A stretch of DNA of 6,062 nucleotides from a bacterium (GTDB lineage: Bacteria; Arandabacterota; Arandabacteria; Arandabacterales; JALGWA01): NCBI GenBank assembly GCA_025774425.1, contig JALGWA010000098.1, forward strand, positions 1-6,062, read 5' to 3'. This document shows, piece by piece, positions 1 through 5,636 of this stretch; position 1 is the first letter of the stretch, and each line of letters opens with the position of its first letter. The notes under the pieces were generated by a model. It saw nothing but the letters and a program-made list of their open reading frames with translations, made no database searches and was not told the DNA's origin. The position numbers and the translations under genes were made by a program.

Positions 1-1
1 G

Positions 2-115
2 ACGATGGACATAGAGTTGATTACGCCGATTGCGATGGAGCGCGGGTTGACGTTCGCCATCCGCGAGGGCGGCAGGACCGTGGGACAGGGCGTCGTCGGC
101 GATATTCTGGAATAG
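2..115 (+). CDS. tuf: Elongation factor Tu, C-terminal end (partial)
   Basis: The frame opening at base 2 encodes the last 37 residues of EF-Tu and stops at TAG 113-115; the 5' part lies outside the window. EF-Tu is the cytoplasmic GTPase that delivers aminoacyl-tRNA to the ribosomal A site. What is visible is the end of beta-barrel domain 3, with the highly conserved block [15 protein letters not shown] followed by the short tail GDILE; most bacteria have GAGVV at the equivalent place. The preceding segment [14 protein letters not shown] matches the usual 'L..PIAM..GLRF' strand. The GTP-binding domain cannot be seen. It sits 30 bases upstream of rpsJ on the same strand, as in bacteria whose str operon (rpsL-rpsG-fusA-tuf) runs directly into the S10 operon. 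Identification is secure from the terminal motif. Confidence 0.96.
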   Translation, partial: TMDIELITPIAMERGLTFAIREGGRTVGQGVVGDILE

Positions 116-130
116 ATATGAACGGTGGTT

Positions 131-137
131 AGGGAGG
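131..137 (+). promoter_or_regulatory. Shine-Dalgarno that fixes the rpsJ start
   Basis: AGGGAGG lies 8 bases before GTG 146-148. A longer in-frame reading could begin at GTG 125, but that codon has no SD upstream and would place this SD inside the gene. It would also add seven residues (VREEVQ-like) absent from S10 proteins. The SD therefore selects GTG 146. Confidence 0.8.
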
Positions 138-145
138 AAGTTCAA

Positions 146-454
146 GTGCCGGGACAGAAGATCAGGATAAGACTCAAGGGCTATGACCACGCGATGGTCG
201 ACAGGTCCGCCGGCGAGATCGTCAAGACTGCCAAGCAGACCGGGGCCAGGGTCTCCGGTCCGGTGCCGCTGCCGACCAAGAGGTCGGTGTACACGGTGCT
301 TCGTTCCCCTCACGTCGACAAGAAGTCGAGGGAGCAGTTCGAGATCCGCACGCACAAGCGGCTGATCGACATCTGGGAGTCGACCCCGCAGACGGTCGAA
401 GCTCTGATGAAGCTGGATTTGCCGGCGGGCGTCGACATCGAGATCAAGGTCTAG
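146..454 (+). CDS. rpsJ: 30S ribosomal protein S10
   Basis: S10 is a protein of the 30S head near the A site; in many bacteria it also acts as NusE, pairing with NusB in transcription antitermination. From GTG 146 the product is 102 residues, against about 103 in E. coli. Family signatures are visible in order: [12 protein letters not shown] at residues 4-15, the alpha helix [13 protein letters not shown], the extended loop [20 protein letters not shown] at 38-57, the block [14 protein letters not shown] at 63-76, and the C-terminal [13 protein letters not shown]. The start is chosen by the SD at 131-137 and by length; an upstream GTG at 125 would give 109 residues. The gene follows tuf by 30 bases and precedes rplC by 60 bases. 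Arginine is AGG in 5 of 9 cases. Nothing is truncated. Confidence 0.97.
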   Translation: MPGQKIRIRLKGYDHAMVDRSAGEIVKTAKQTGARVSGPVPLPTKRSVYTVLRSPHVDKKSREQFEIRTHKRLIDIWESTPQTVEALMKLDLPAGVDIEIKV

Positions 455-460
455 GAATCT

Positions 461-488
461 GCGGCGGGGCGCTCGCGCCCTCGGCCGC
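461..488 (+). other. GC-rich RNA hairpin in the rpsJ-rplC spacer
   Basis: GCGGC (461-465) can pair with GCCGC (484-488), and GGGCG (467-471) with CGCCC (476-480). G466 can wobble with U481, leaving a 2-base bulge at 482-483 and a CTCG loop at 472-475. That makes about 11 base pairs, nearly all G-C. No T-run follows, so it does not look like an intrinsic terminator. The rplC SD (500-508) lies downstream, outside the stem. It could be an mRNA processing or stabilising element, or part of a control site, but no function can be shown from the sequence. Confidence 0.6.
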
Positions 489-514
489 CGGCCCTGACCG
501 GAAGGTGAACGGTT

Positions 515-1135
515 ATGAAAGGTATCATAGGAAAGAAACTCGGGATGACGCGGATCTTCAATGAGAGGGGAGAGTCCGTACCGGTCACGGTGATCGAGGC
601 GGGTCCCTGCCCGGTCGTCGCGGTCAAGACGGAGGAGACCGACGGCTACAACGCGGTCCAGATCGGCTTCGGACGGCGCAAGCCGGCCAATGTCAACCTG
701 CCGCGCAAGGGCCACTTCGAGAAGGCGGGCGTGGAGCCGGCCAAGGTGCTGAGGGAGATCCGCGTGAAGGACCCCTCGGGCTACGAGGTCGGCGGCTGGA
801 TAAAGGCCGATCTGTTCCAGGTGGGGGACCTCGTCCGCGTCACCGGTTACAGCAAGGGCAAGGGCTTCCAGGGCGTCGTCAAGAGATGGGGCTTCCGGGG
901 CGCGCCGGATTCCCACGGCAGCAGGAATCACAGGGAGCCCGGTTCGATCGGCCAGTGCGCCACGCCGGCCAGGGTCTGGAAGAACCGCAAGTTGCCCGGC
1001 AGGACGGGGAACGAGCGCACGACGGTCAGGAACCTCGAGATCGTCCAGGTCGACGCGGACAGGAACCTGATAGCCGTCAAGGGCGCGGTTCCCGGACACA
1101 GGAACGGTTACGTAATCGTAAGCGCGGATGAGTAG
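515..1135 (+). CDS. rplC: 50S ribosomal protein L3
   Basis: L3 is an early-assembling 50S protein that binds 23S rRNA and sends a long loop towards the peptidyl transferase centre. The 206-residue product matches the usual bacterial length of about 205-215. It opens with the classic MKGIIGKKLGMTRIF. The middle carries VTGYSKGKGFQGVVKRWGF (109-127), then the SHG...HR.PGSIGQ segment (133-147) and the ending block PGRTGNERTTVRNLEIV (161-177). Q147 aligns with the E. coli glutamine that PrmB methylates. The loop reads GQCATPARVWKNRKLPG, with KNRKLPG where many bacteria have KGKKMPG or KGKKMAG. ATG 515 is preceded by the SD-like GGAAGGTGA at 500-508, 6 bases from the start. The gene is followed after 14 bases by rplD. 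Confidence 0.97.
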   Translation: MKGIIGKKLGMTRIFNERGESVPVTVIEAGPCPVVAVKTEETDGYNAVQIGFGRRKPANVNLPRKGHFEKAGVEPAKVLREIRVKDPSGYEVGGWIKADLFQVGDLVRVTGYSKGKGFQGVVKRWGFRGAPDSHGSRNHREPGSIGQCATPARVWKNRKLPGRTGNERTTVRNLEIVQVDADRNLIAVKGAVPGHRNGYVIVSADE

Positions 1136-1149
1136 GAGAAGGGTTCGCT

Positions 1150-1773
1150 ATGGAGGTCGAGGTACTCAGTAGAACGGGCAGCGCCGGGAAGATCGACCTT
1201 CCCGACGGCGTCTTCAACGTGAAGCCCAAGAAGAAGGTGCTGTACGAGGCGGTGCGATCCTACCTGGCGAACCAGCGGCAGGGGAACGCATCGACCAAGG
1301 GCAGGTCGGAGGTCAAGGCCAGCGGCAGGAAGCCGTGGAAGCAGAAGGGCCTCGGAAGGGCCAGGTCGGGCACGGCGGCGTCGCCGATCTGGAAGGGCGG
1401 CGGCACGGTGTTCGGTCCCAAGCCGAGGGACTACTACATATCCATGCCGAAGAAGGAACGGCGCCTGGCCATACGTTGCGCCCTCTCGATCAAGGCCAAG
1501 GAGGGCGAGGTCAAGGTCGTCGACGGCCTTGCCATAGACGAGCCGAAGACGAGGCTCGCGGCCGAGCTGATGCGGTCCCTGGGGCTCGAGGGGGCCAAGT
1601 GCCTGTTCGTGCTTCCGGAGAAGAACGAGAACATGGTGAAGGGCATGAGGAACATTCCGGGCGTGACGACCACCGCGGCGAAGGACCTGAACGTGTACGA
1701 CGTGATGAACTGCGACACCGTGGTCATGGACAAGCGGGCCGTCGACAAGGTGGTGGAGGTGCTCAAGCGGTGA
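1150..1773 (+). CDS. rplD: 50S ribosomal protein L4
   Basis: L4 binds domain I of 23S rRNA and extends a loop that lines the peptide exit tunnel at its constriction; in E. coli it also represses the S10 operon. The product is 207 residues, normal for the family. The tunnel loop is seen at about 59-93: GRKPWKQKGLGRARSG, then SPIWKGGGTVFGPKPRDY. Leu68 stands where KGTGRAR is the usual reading. The following MPKKERRLAIRCALS and the C-terminal globular domain, with FVLPEKNEN and CDTVVMDKRAVDKV, are typical. ATG 1150 has GGAG/AAGGG purine tracts at 1135-1143. The gene ends in TGA 1771-1773, overlapping the GTG start of rplW. No leader-type L4 binding site is visible upstream of rpsJ, so autoregulation as in E. 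coli cannot be assumed. Confidence 0.97.
   Translation: MEVEVLSRTGSAGKIDLPDGVFNVKPKKKVLYEAVRSYLANQRQGNASTKGRSEVKASGRKPWKQKGLGRARSGTAASPIWKGGGTVFGPKPRDYYISMPKKERRLAIRCALSIKAKEGEVKVVDGLAIDEPKTRLAAELMRSLGLEGAKCLFVLPEKNENMVKGMRNIPGVTTTAAKDLNVYDVMNCDTVVMDKRAVDKVVEVLKR
1755..1759 (+). promoter_or_regulatory. Shine-Dalgarno for rplW inside rplD
   Basis: GGAGG within the last codons of rplD lies 10 bases before GTG 1770, whose last two bases begin the rplD stop codon. The SD plus the GTGA overlap fixes the rplW start and points to translational coupling between L4 and L23. Confidence 0.75.
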
Positions 1774-2060
1774 AGGACGCGAGATCGATCATCATAAGAC
1801 CTCTGGTTACCGAGAAGGGTTCACGGCTGCGCGAGGCCGAGAACAAGTATCTGTTCAGTGTCGCGGTTACCGCCAACCGGATAGACATCAAGCGCGCCGT
1901 CGAGGAGATATTCAACGTGAAGGTAAAGAGCGTGAAAACGGCCACGGTCCACGGCAAGGTCAAGCGGCTGGGGGTGTACCAGGGCAAGCGACCCGACTGG
2001 AAGAAGGCCGTCGTCACTCTCGAGGCGGGGCATACAATCGACCTATTCGAGCAGGTGTAA
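1770..2060 (+). CDS. rplW: 50S ribosomal protein L23
   Basis: L23 sits at the peptide tunnel exit and is the docking site for trigger factor and signal recognition particle. From GTG 1770 the product is 96 residues, against 100 in E. coli. The open frame runs much further upstream through rplD, but only the part after GTG 1770 resembles L23. Visible features are IIIRPLVTEKGS at 7-18, where E15 aligns with the E. coli Glu18 used for chaperone docking, and the helix-strand core IDIKRAVEEIFNVKVKSVKT. The rRNA-binding segment GKVKRLGVYQGKRPDWKKA is also present, and the protein ends VTLEAGHTIDLFEQV. The start overlaps the rplD stop by four bases (GTGA) and rplB begins 3 bases after this stop, so these three genes are probably translationally coupled. 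Confidence 0.95.
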   Translation: MKDARSIIIRPLVTEKGSRLREAENKYLFSVAVTANRIDIKRAVEEIFNVKVKSVKTATVHGKVKRLGVYQGKRPDWKKAVVTLEAGHTIDLFEQV

Positions 2061-2063
2061 GCA

Positions 2064-2891
2064 ATGGGTATAAGAAGACACAAGCCGACGACCCCGACGA
2101 TGAGATACCAGACGGTATCGACGTTTGAAGAGGTGACCAGGGCGAGGCCGGAGAAGAAGCTGACCGCTCCGATCAAGTCGAAGGGCGGCAGGAACTCGTA
2201 CGGCCGGGTCACGGTGAGGTTCCGGGGCGGGGGGCACAAGCGCCTCTACAGGATCATCGATTTCAAGAGGGACAAGTTCGGCGTCCCGGCGAGGGTGGCG
2301 ACAATCGAGTACGATCCCAATCGGTCGGCGAGGATCGCCCTCCTGCACTATGCGGACGGCGAGAAGCGGTACATACTCGCGCCCGCCGGGCTCAAGGTCG
2401 GCGACAAGGTGATCTCGGGGCCCGATTCCGACATAAAGGTCGGCAACACCCTGCCCTTGAAGAACATCCCGCTCGGCACGGAGGTGCACAACGTCGAGCT
2501 CGTTCCGGGCAAGGGGGGACAGCTGGCGCGTGGCGCCGGGACTTTCGTCACCATAGCCGCCAAGGAGGGGAAGCACGCGCATCTGAGGCTCCCTTCCGGC
2601 GAGGTGAGGCTCGCCAGGCAGGAATGCCTCGCGACCATCGGCCAGGTCGGCAACGCCGACCCCGAGCACCTCACGATCGGCAAGGCCGGGAGAAGCCGCT
2701 GGCTCGGCAGGCGCCCGCATGTGAGGGGCGTCGCCATGAATCCCATCGATCACCCCATGGGCGGCGGAGAGGGCAAGAGCTCGGGCGGACGTCACCCGTG
2801 TTCGCCGTGGGGGTGGCCGACCAAGGGTCACAAGACCAGGAAGAGAAAGCTGTCCGACAAGTACATTGTCCGGCGGCGGAAGAAGAAATAG
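2064..2891 (+). CDS. rplB: 50S ribosomal protein L2
   Basis: L2 is one of the most conserved 50S proteins; it binds domain IV of 23S rRNA, helps join the subunits and lies near the peptidyl transferase centre. The product is 275 residues and aligns almost without gaps to the E. coli protein (273). Blocks in order are [15 protein letters not shown] (N-terminus), [20 protein letters not shown] at 41-60, [34 protein letters not shown] at 81-100, [19 protein letters not shown], and the C-terminal [13 protein letters not shown] at 225-237. His230, equivalent to the E. coli His229 implicated in peptidyl transferase activity, is kept, while the second histidine of DHPHGGG is Met232. The tail ends VRRRKKK. 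ATG 2064 follows AGGTG 2053-2057 by 6 bases. Confidence 0.98.
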   Translation: MGIRRHKPTTPTMRYQTVSTFEEVTRARPEKKLTAPIKSKGGRNSYGRVTVRFRGGGHKRLYRIIDFKRDKFGVPARVATIEYDPNRSARIALLHYADGEKRYILAPAGLKVGDKVISGPDSDIKVGNTLPLKNIPLGTEVHNVELVPGKGGQLARGAGTFVTIAAKEGKHAHLRLPSGEVRLARQECLATIGQVGNADPEHLTIGKAGRSRWLGRRPHVRGVAMNPIDHPMGGGEGKSSGGRHPCSPWGWPTKGHKTRKRKLSDKYIVRRRKKK

Positions 2892-2905
2892 GGGGAGAAC
2901 GGAGT

Positions 2906-3193
2906 ATGGCTCGCTCTTTGAAGAAAGGTCCCTTTGTAGACCCCAAGCTCGCGGCGAAGATAGAGGCCCTGAACAGGACCAGGGAGAAGAGGGTCGTCAG
3001 GACCTGGTCGCGGGCGTCGACGATCACGCCCGATTTCGTCGGGCACACGCTGGCGGTGCATAACGGGAACAAGTTCATCCCGATTTTCATCACCGAGAAT
3101 ATGGTCGGTCACAGGCTCGGCGAGTTCGCGCCGACCAGGACCTTCAGGGGTCACGGGGGCAAGCTGGCCGAACGGACGGCAAAGGTCAAGTGA
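2906..3193 (+). CDS. rpsS: 30S ribosomal protein S19
   Basis: S19 lies in the 30S head, forms a complex with S13 and contacts the A-site finger across the subunit interface. The product is 95 residues, within the family's usual 90-95. It opens [20 protein letters not shown] and contains [20 protein letters not shown] (34-53), then [21 protein letters not shown] and the near-invariant [10 protein letters not shown] at 74-83. ATG 2906 is selected by GGGGAG 2892-2897 at 8 bases; the same frame is open far upstream through rplB, but that part has no S19 similarity. It lies 14 bases after rplB and 11 before rplV. Seven of ten arginine codons are AGG. Confidence 0.97.
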   Translation: MARSLKKGPFVDPKLAAKIEALNRTREKRVVRTWSRASTITPDFVGHTLAVHNGNKFIPIFITENMVGHRLGEFAPTRTFRGHGGKLAERTAKVK

Positions 3194-3204
3194 GGTAAAA
3201 CCGA

Positions 3205-3636
3205 ATGGATGCGCACGCGGTATCTAAATACAACCTGATATCGCCCCGGAAGGCGAGGCTTACAGCCGGGTTGATCAACGGCAAGCCGGTCAAGGAGGCG
3301 CTGGCCGTCCTGAAGGCGACGCCGCGCAAGGCGTCGGCGATGCTGGAGAAGACTCTCAATTCCGCCATCGCCAACGCCATCGCAAAGGAGGGGAGCGGCG
3401 AGCTGGACCCCGAGAGCCTGTTCGTCGTCAGCGCGGTGATCGACGGCGGCCCGATCATGCCCCGCTGGCGCCCGCGCGCCTACGGCAGGGCTTCGCGGAT
3501 AAGGAAGAGAATGAGCCATATCAGGGTCACCGTTTCGACGGAGATGCCGGAGAAGCTCAAGGCGACAAGGGCGGGGCGCAGGCTGCTGAGTTCGGCGGCG
3601 CCCGCCAGGAAGACGAAGAGAAAGAAGAAGAAATAA
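3205..3636 (+). CDS. rplV: 50S ribosomal protein L22 with basic C-terminal tail
   Basis: L22 binds all domains of 23S rRNA and its beta-hairpin lines the exit tunnel opposite L4. The product is 143 residues, longer than the roughly 110 of E. coli. Residues 1-110 carry the family core: ISPRKARLTAGLINGKPVKEAL, LEKTLNSAIANA, and the tunnel hairpin around PRWRPRAYGRAS (86-97) followed by SHIRVTV (104-110). Residues 111-143 are an extension rich in Lys and Arg that ends in KRKKKK. L22 extensions of this kind occur in several bacterial groups, so the tail is probably real; it is in frame and ends at TAA 3634-3636. ATG 3205 has GAGGT 3192-3196 at 8 bases. The stop codon is part of the strong SD of rpsC. 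Confidence 0.96.
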   Translation: MDAHAVSKYNLISPRKARLTAGLINGKPVKEALAVLKATPRKASAMLEKTLNSAIANAIAKEGSGELDPESLFVVSAVIDGGPIMPRWRPRAYGRASRIRKRMSHIRVTVSTEMPEKLKATRAGRRLLSSAAPARKTKRKKKK

Positions 3637-3642
3637 GGAGGT
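3634..3642 (+). promoter_or_regulatory. Full-length Shine-Dalgarno for rpsC
   Basis: TAAGGAGGT is a nine-base match to the complement of the usual 16S rRNA 3' end and is the strongest SD in the window. Its first three bases are the rplV stop codon. It stands 6 bases (after AGGAGG) before TTG 3648, compensating for a weak start codon and confirming that start. Confidence 0.85.
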
Positions 3643-3647
3643 AGATT

Positions 3648-4292
3648 TTGGGGCAGAAGACGAACCCTGTTGGCCTGAGACTGGGAATCGTGAGGAGCTG
3701 GGATTCGAAGTGGTATGCGAAGAGGGACTATCCCGAGCTTCTCAAGGAAGACATATTCATCCGGAAGTACGTGACCAGCAGGTTGCACAGGGCGGGCATA
3801 TCCAGGGTGGTCATCGAGAGGGCCCCCAAGAAGATCACGGTCACCATACATACCGCCAAGCCCGGCATCGTCATCGGCCGCAAGGGAACCGAAGTCGACC
3901 AGCTGAGGGACGAGCTTCAGCACATAACCAAGAAAGAAATCCATGTGAACATACAGGAGGTCGAGAGACCGGAAATCGACGCCGAGCTCGTGGCGCAGCA
4001 CGTAGCACATCAGCTCCAGCAGCGGGTCTCGCACAGGCGGGCCATGAAGAAGGCGATCTCGTCCGCGATGAGGGCGGGCGCCAAGGGAATAAAGATCATG
4101 TGCAAGGGCCGGCTGTCGGGCGCGGAGATGGCGAGATGCGAGCACTACATGGAAGGTCGGGTGCCCCTTCATACCCTGAGGGCGGACGTCGACTACGCCA
4201 CGGCGACTGCGAGGACGACCTACGGAGCGATCGGAGTCAAGGTCTGGATCTTCCACGGCGAGATCTTCGAAGCAACGGACAAACAGGAATAA
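3648..4292 (+). CDS. rpsC: 30S ribosomal protein S3 (TTG start)
   Basis: S3 sits at the mRNA entry side of the 30S head and contributes to the mRNA helicase activity of the ribosome with S4 and S5. The product is 214 residues, somewhat shorter than the E. coli 233 because it lacks the basic C-terminal tail, as in many bacteria. It begins (M)[13 protein letters not shown], the expected S3 N-terminus, which supports TTG 3648 as start. The KH domain has its GXXG loop in [10 protein letters not shown] at 71-80. The basic HRRAMKKA at 129-136 aligns with the E. coli segment holding the helicase arginines and lysine. The C-terminal domain shows [25 protein letters not shown] at 169-183 and [12 protein letters not shown]. 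Spacing is 11 bases from rplV and 15 to rplP. Confidence 0.97.
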   Translation: MGQKTNPVGLRLGIVRSWDSKWYAKRDYPELLKEDIFIRKYVTSRLHRAGISRVVIERAPKKITVTIHTAKPGIVIGRKGTEVDQLRDELQHITKKEIHVNIQEVERPEIDAELVAQHVAHQLQQRVSHRRAMKKAISSAMRAGAKGIKIMCKGRLSGAEMARCEHYMEGRVPLHTLRADVDYATATARTTYGAIGVKVWIFHGEIFEATDKQE

Positions 4293-4307
4293 GAGGAGCC
4301 GGGAGAA

Positions 4308-4718
4308 ATGCTTAGCCCCAAGAGGATCAAGTACAGGAAGCAGCAGAAGGGCAGGATGAGGGGAGCCGCCTGGAGAGGCAGCAACATCGAGTTCGGCGAA
4401 TTCGGACTCCAGGCCCTCGAGCCCGCGTGGATCACGGCGAGGCAGATCGAGGCGGCCCGTGTCGCGATGACGAGGCACGTGAAGAGGGGCGGGAAGCTCT
4501 GGGTGAGGATTTTCCCCGACAAGCCCATAACCATCAAACCGGCCGAGACGAGGATGGGCAAGGGCAAGGGCAACCCCGAGCACTATGTAGCCGTGGTGAA
4601 GCCCGGGCGCATCATCTTCGAGCTCGGCGGTGTGAGCGAGGAGCTCGCCAAGGAAGCGATGTACCTTGCGGCGAGGAAGCTCCCGATCAAAACGCGCTTC
4701 TTGACGAGAGAGGTATAG
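4308..4718 (+). CDS. rplP: 50S ribosomal protein L16
   Basis: L16 is a late-assembling 50S protein that contacts the A-site tRNA and the central protuberance region. The product is 136 residues, the same as E. coli. It opens [19 protein letters not shown]; the core has [20 protein letters not shown] (29-48), [20 protein letters not shown] (51-70), and the loop [10 protein letters not shown] at 82-91. R82 aligns with the E. coli arginine hydroxylated by YcfD/RoxA; no modifying enzyme gene is in the window. The end, [12 protein letters not shown], is typical. ATG 4308 has GAGGAG 4293-4298 at 9 bases; GGGAG 4301-4305 is too close to serve. rpmC starts 3 bases after the stop. Confidence 0.97.
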   Translation: MLSPKRIKYRKQQKGRMRGAAWRGSNIEFGEFGLQALEPAWITARQIEAARVAMTRHVKRGGKLWVRIFPDKPITIKPAETRMGKGKGNPEHYVAVVKPGRIIFELGGVSEELAKEAMYLAARKLPIKTRFLTREV

Positions 4719-4721
4719 TTG

Positions 4722-4964
4722 ATGAAGCCCGAAAAATACAGGGAACTTACGAGGGAGGAGCTCGAGAGGAGCGTGCGCGACCTGCGCGAAGAGCTCTTCA
4801 ACCTGAAGTTCAGGGTGGCTTCCCAGAAGCTCGACAACCCTCTGAAGATCAGAGAGTTGCGCAGGGAGATCGCCAGGATCCTCACCATAATGCATGAGGA
4901 GGACAAGGGGATTTCCCGCCTGCCGGGGCCGGGGGAAGCCGGACAAGGGGAGCGGCAGACCTGA
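4722..4964 (+). CDS. rpmC: 50S ribosomal protein L29 with short C-terminal extension
   Basis: L29 is a small two-helix protein beside L23 at the tunnel exit. The product is 80 residues, longer than the family's usual 63-70. Residues 1-60 are a standard L29: YRELTREELERSVRDLREEL, then FNLKFRVASQKLDNPLKIRE (26-45) and RREIARILTIMHE. Residues about 64-80 form a Gly/Pro-rich tail (SRLPGPGEAGQGERQT) that I do not recognise. The start is ATG 4722, with GAGG 4710-4713 at 8 bases; a TTG immediately before it (4719) would add one residue and is less likely. It is 3 bases after rplP and 20 before rpsQ. The tail is encoded by a G/C-rich, CCGG-repeating stretch (about 4918-4945). Confidence 0.94.
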   Translation: MKPEKYRELTREELERSVRDLREELFNLKFRVASQKLDNPLKIRELRREIARILTIMHEEDKGISRLPGPGEAGQGERQT

Positions 4965-4984
4965 GACGCGAAGAAGGGTAGAAA

Positions 4985-5239
4985 ATGAGCGAGACCAAGA
5001 GGAAGACCAGAGTCGGCGTCGTCGTCAGCAACAAGATGGACAAGACCGTCGTCGTACAGGTGACGAGGCGGCTCAGGCATCCGATCTACGGGAAGGTCGT
5101 CAAGAGGCGACCGAAGTTCTATGCGCATGACGAGAGGGGCGAGTGTTCGACCGGCGATACCGTGAGGATCGAGGAGACCAGACCTCTCAGCAAGACGAAG
5201 CGCTGGAGGGTTGTTGAGATAGTTAGGAAGGCAGAATAG
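4985..5239 (+). CDS. rpsQ: 30S ribosomal protein S17
   Basis: S17 is an OB-fold primary binder of 16S rRNA in the 5' domain, needed early in 30S assembly. The product is 84 residues, equal to E. coli. The family pattern is plain: [20 protein letters not shown] at 11-30, then [19 protein letters not shown] (32-50), the GD turn, and the near-invariant [20 protein letters not shown] at 61-80. The turn reads GECSTGDTV where NECKVGD or similar is common. ATG 4985 has AGGG 4975-4978 at 6 bases. It lies 20 bases after rpmC and 12 before rplN. Confidence 0.97.
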   Translation: MSETKRKTRVGVVVSNKMDKTVVVQVTRRLRHPIYGKVVKRRPKFYAHDERGECSTGDTVRIEETRPLSKTKRWRVVEIVRKAE

Positions 5240-5251
5240 GACGGTAGCGAA

Positions 5252-5620
5252 ATGGTTCAGGTAGAGACCATACTGACGATCGCTGATAACTCCGGCGCGA
5301 GGACGGCCCAGTGCATACGCGTCCTCGGGGGCTCGATGAGGAGGTATGCGCGGGTGGGTGACATAATCGTGGTCGCGGTCAAGGACGCCCTCCCGGAGAG
5401 CGGCGTCAAGAAGGGCGACGTGGCCAAGGCTGTGGTCGTGAGGACGAAGAAGGAATACAGGCGGCCTGACGGATCCCATATCCGTTTCGACCAGAACGCT
5501 GCGGTGCTCATCAATGAGGACAAGGAGCCCAGGGCGACGAGGATATTCGGGCCGGTCGCCCGTGAGCTCCGGGACAAGCATTTCATGAAGATCATTTCTC
5601 TCGCGCCGGAAGTCGTTTGA
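5252..5620 (+). CDS. rplN: 50S ribosomal protein L14
   Basis: L14 lies at the subunit interface, contacts 16S rRNA (bridges B5 and B8) with L19, and is the target of the silencing factor RsfS. The product is 122 residues, the usual length. It begins [20 protein letters not shown] and carries [20 protein letters not shown] (22-41), the loop [20 protein letters not shown] (51-70), [11 protein letters not shown], and the end GTR-type segment [20 protein letters not shown] (94-113). ATG 5252 has only a weak SD (TAGGA 5237-5241, overlapping the rpsQ stop, 10 bases away), so translation may depend on coupling to rpsQ. In the E. coli arrangement this gene opens the spc operon; here only 12 bases separate it from rpsQ, so no separate promoter region is apparent. 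Confidence 0.98.
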   Translation: MVQVETILTIADNSGARTAQCIRVLGGSMRRYARVGDIIVVAVKDALPESGVKKGDVAKAVVVRTKKEYRRPDGSHIRFDQNAAVLINEDKEPRATRIFGPVARELRDKHFMKIISLAPEVV

Positions 5621-5636
5621 TGGAGGACTGGGAAGA

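Noticed and set aside
118..132. Tiny ATG frame (MNGG, stop TAG) between tuf and rpsJ overlapping the rpsJ SD region
   Set aside because: Four codons without its own SD; any short leader-peptide role would be speculation.
461..500. Intrinsic terminator between rpsJ and rplC
   Set aside because: The stem is strong, but it is followed by CCGGCCCTGACC with no T-run, and a terminator here would cut off the rest of an essential operon.
1335..1769. A 145-residue N-terminal extension of L23 in the frame upstream of GTG 1770
   Set aside because: The region is the coding sequence of rplD in another frame and the extension has no L23 similarity; the SD at 1755-1759 selects GTG 1770.
2043..2831. Open frame of 262 codons on the - strand opposite rplB
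   Set aside because: Antisense shadow of rplB; Arg/Pro/His/Leu-rich composition typical of reversed GC-rich coding sequence.
2624..2905. N-terminal extension of S19 upstream of ATG 2906
   Set aside because: It overlaps the conserved end of rplB, and the canonical [10 protein letters not shown] start of S19 with a good SD lies at 2906.
3480..4946. Long open frame of 488 codons on the - strand across rplV, rpsC, rplP and rpmC
   Set aside because: It is antisense to four unmistakable ribosomal protein genes. GC-rich codon use leaves opposite-strand frames open by chance, and its translation shows no domain or sensible start signal.
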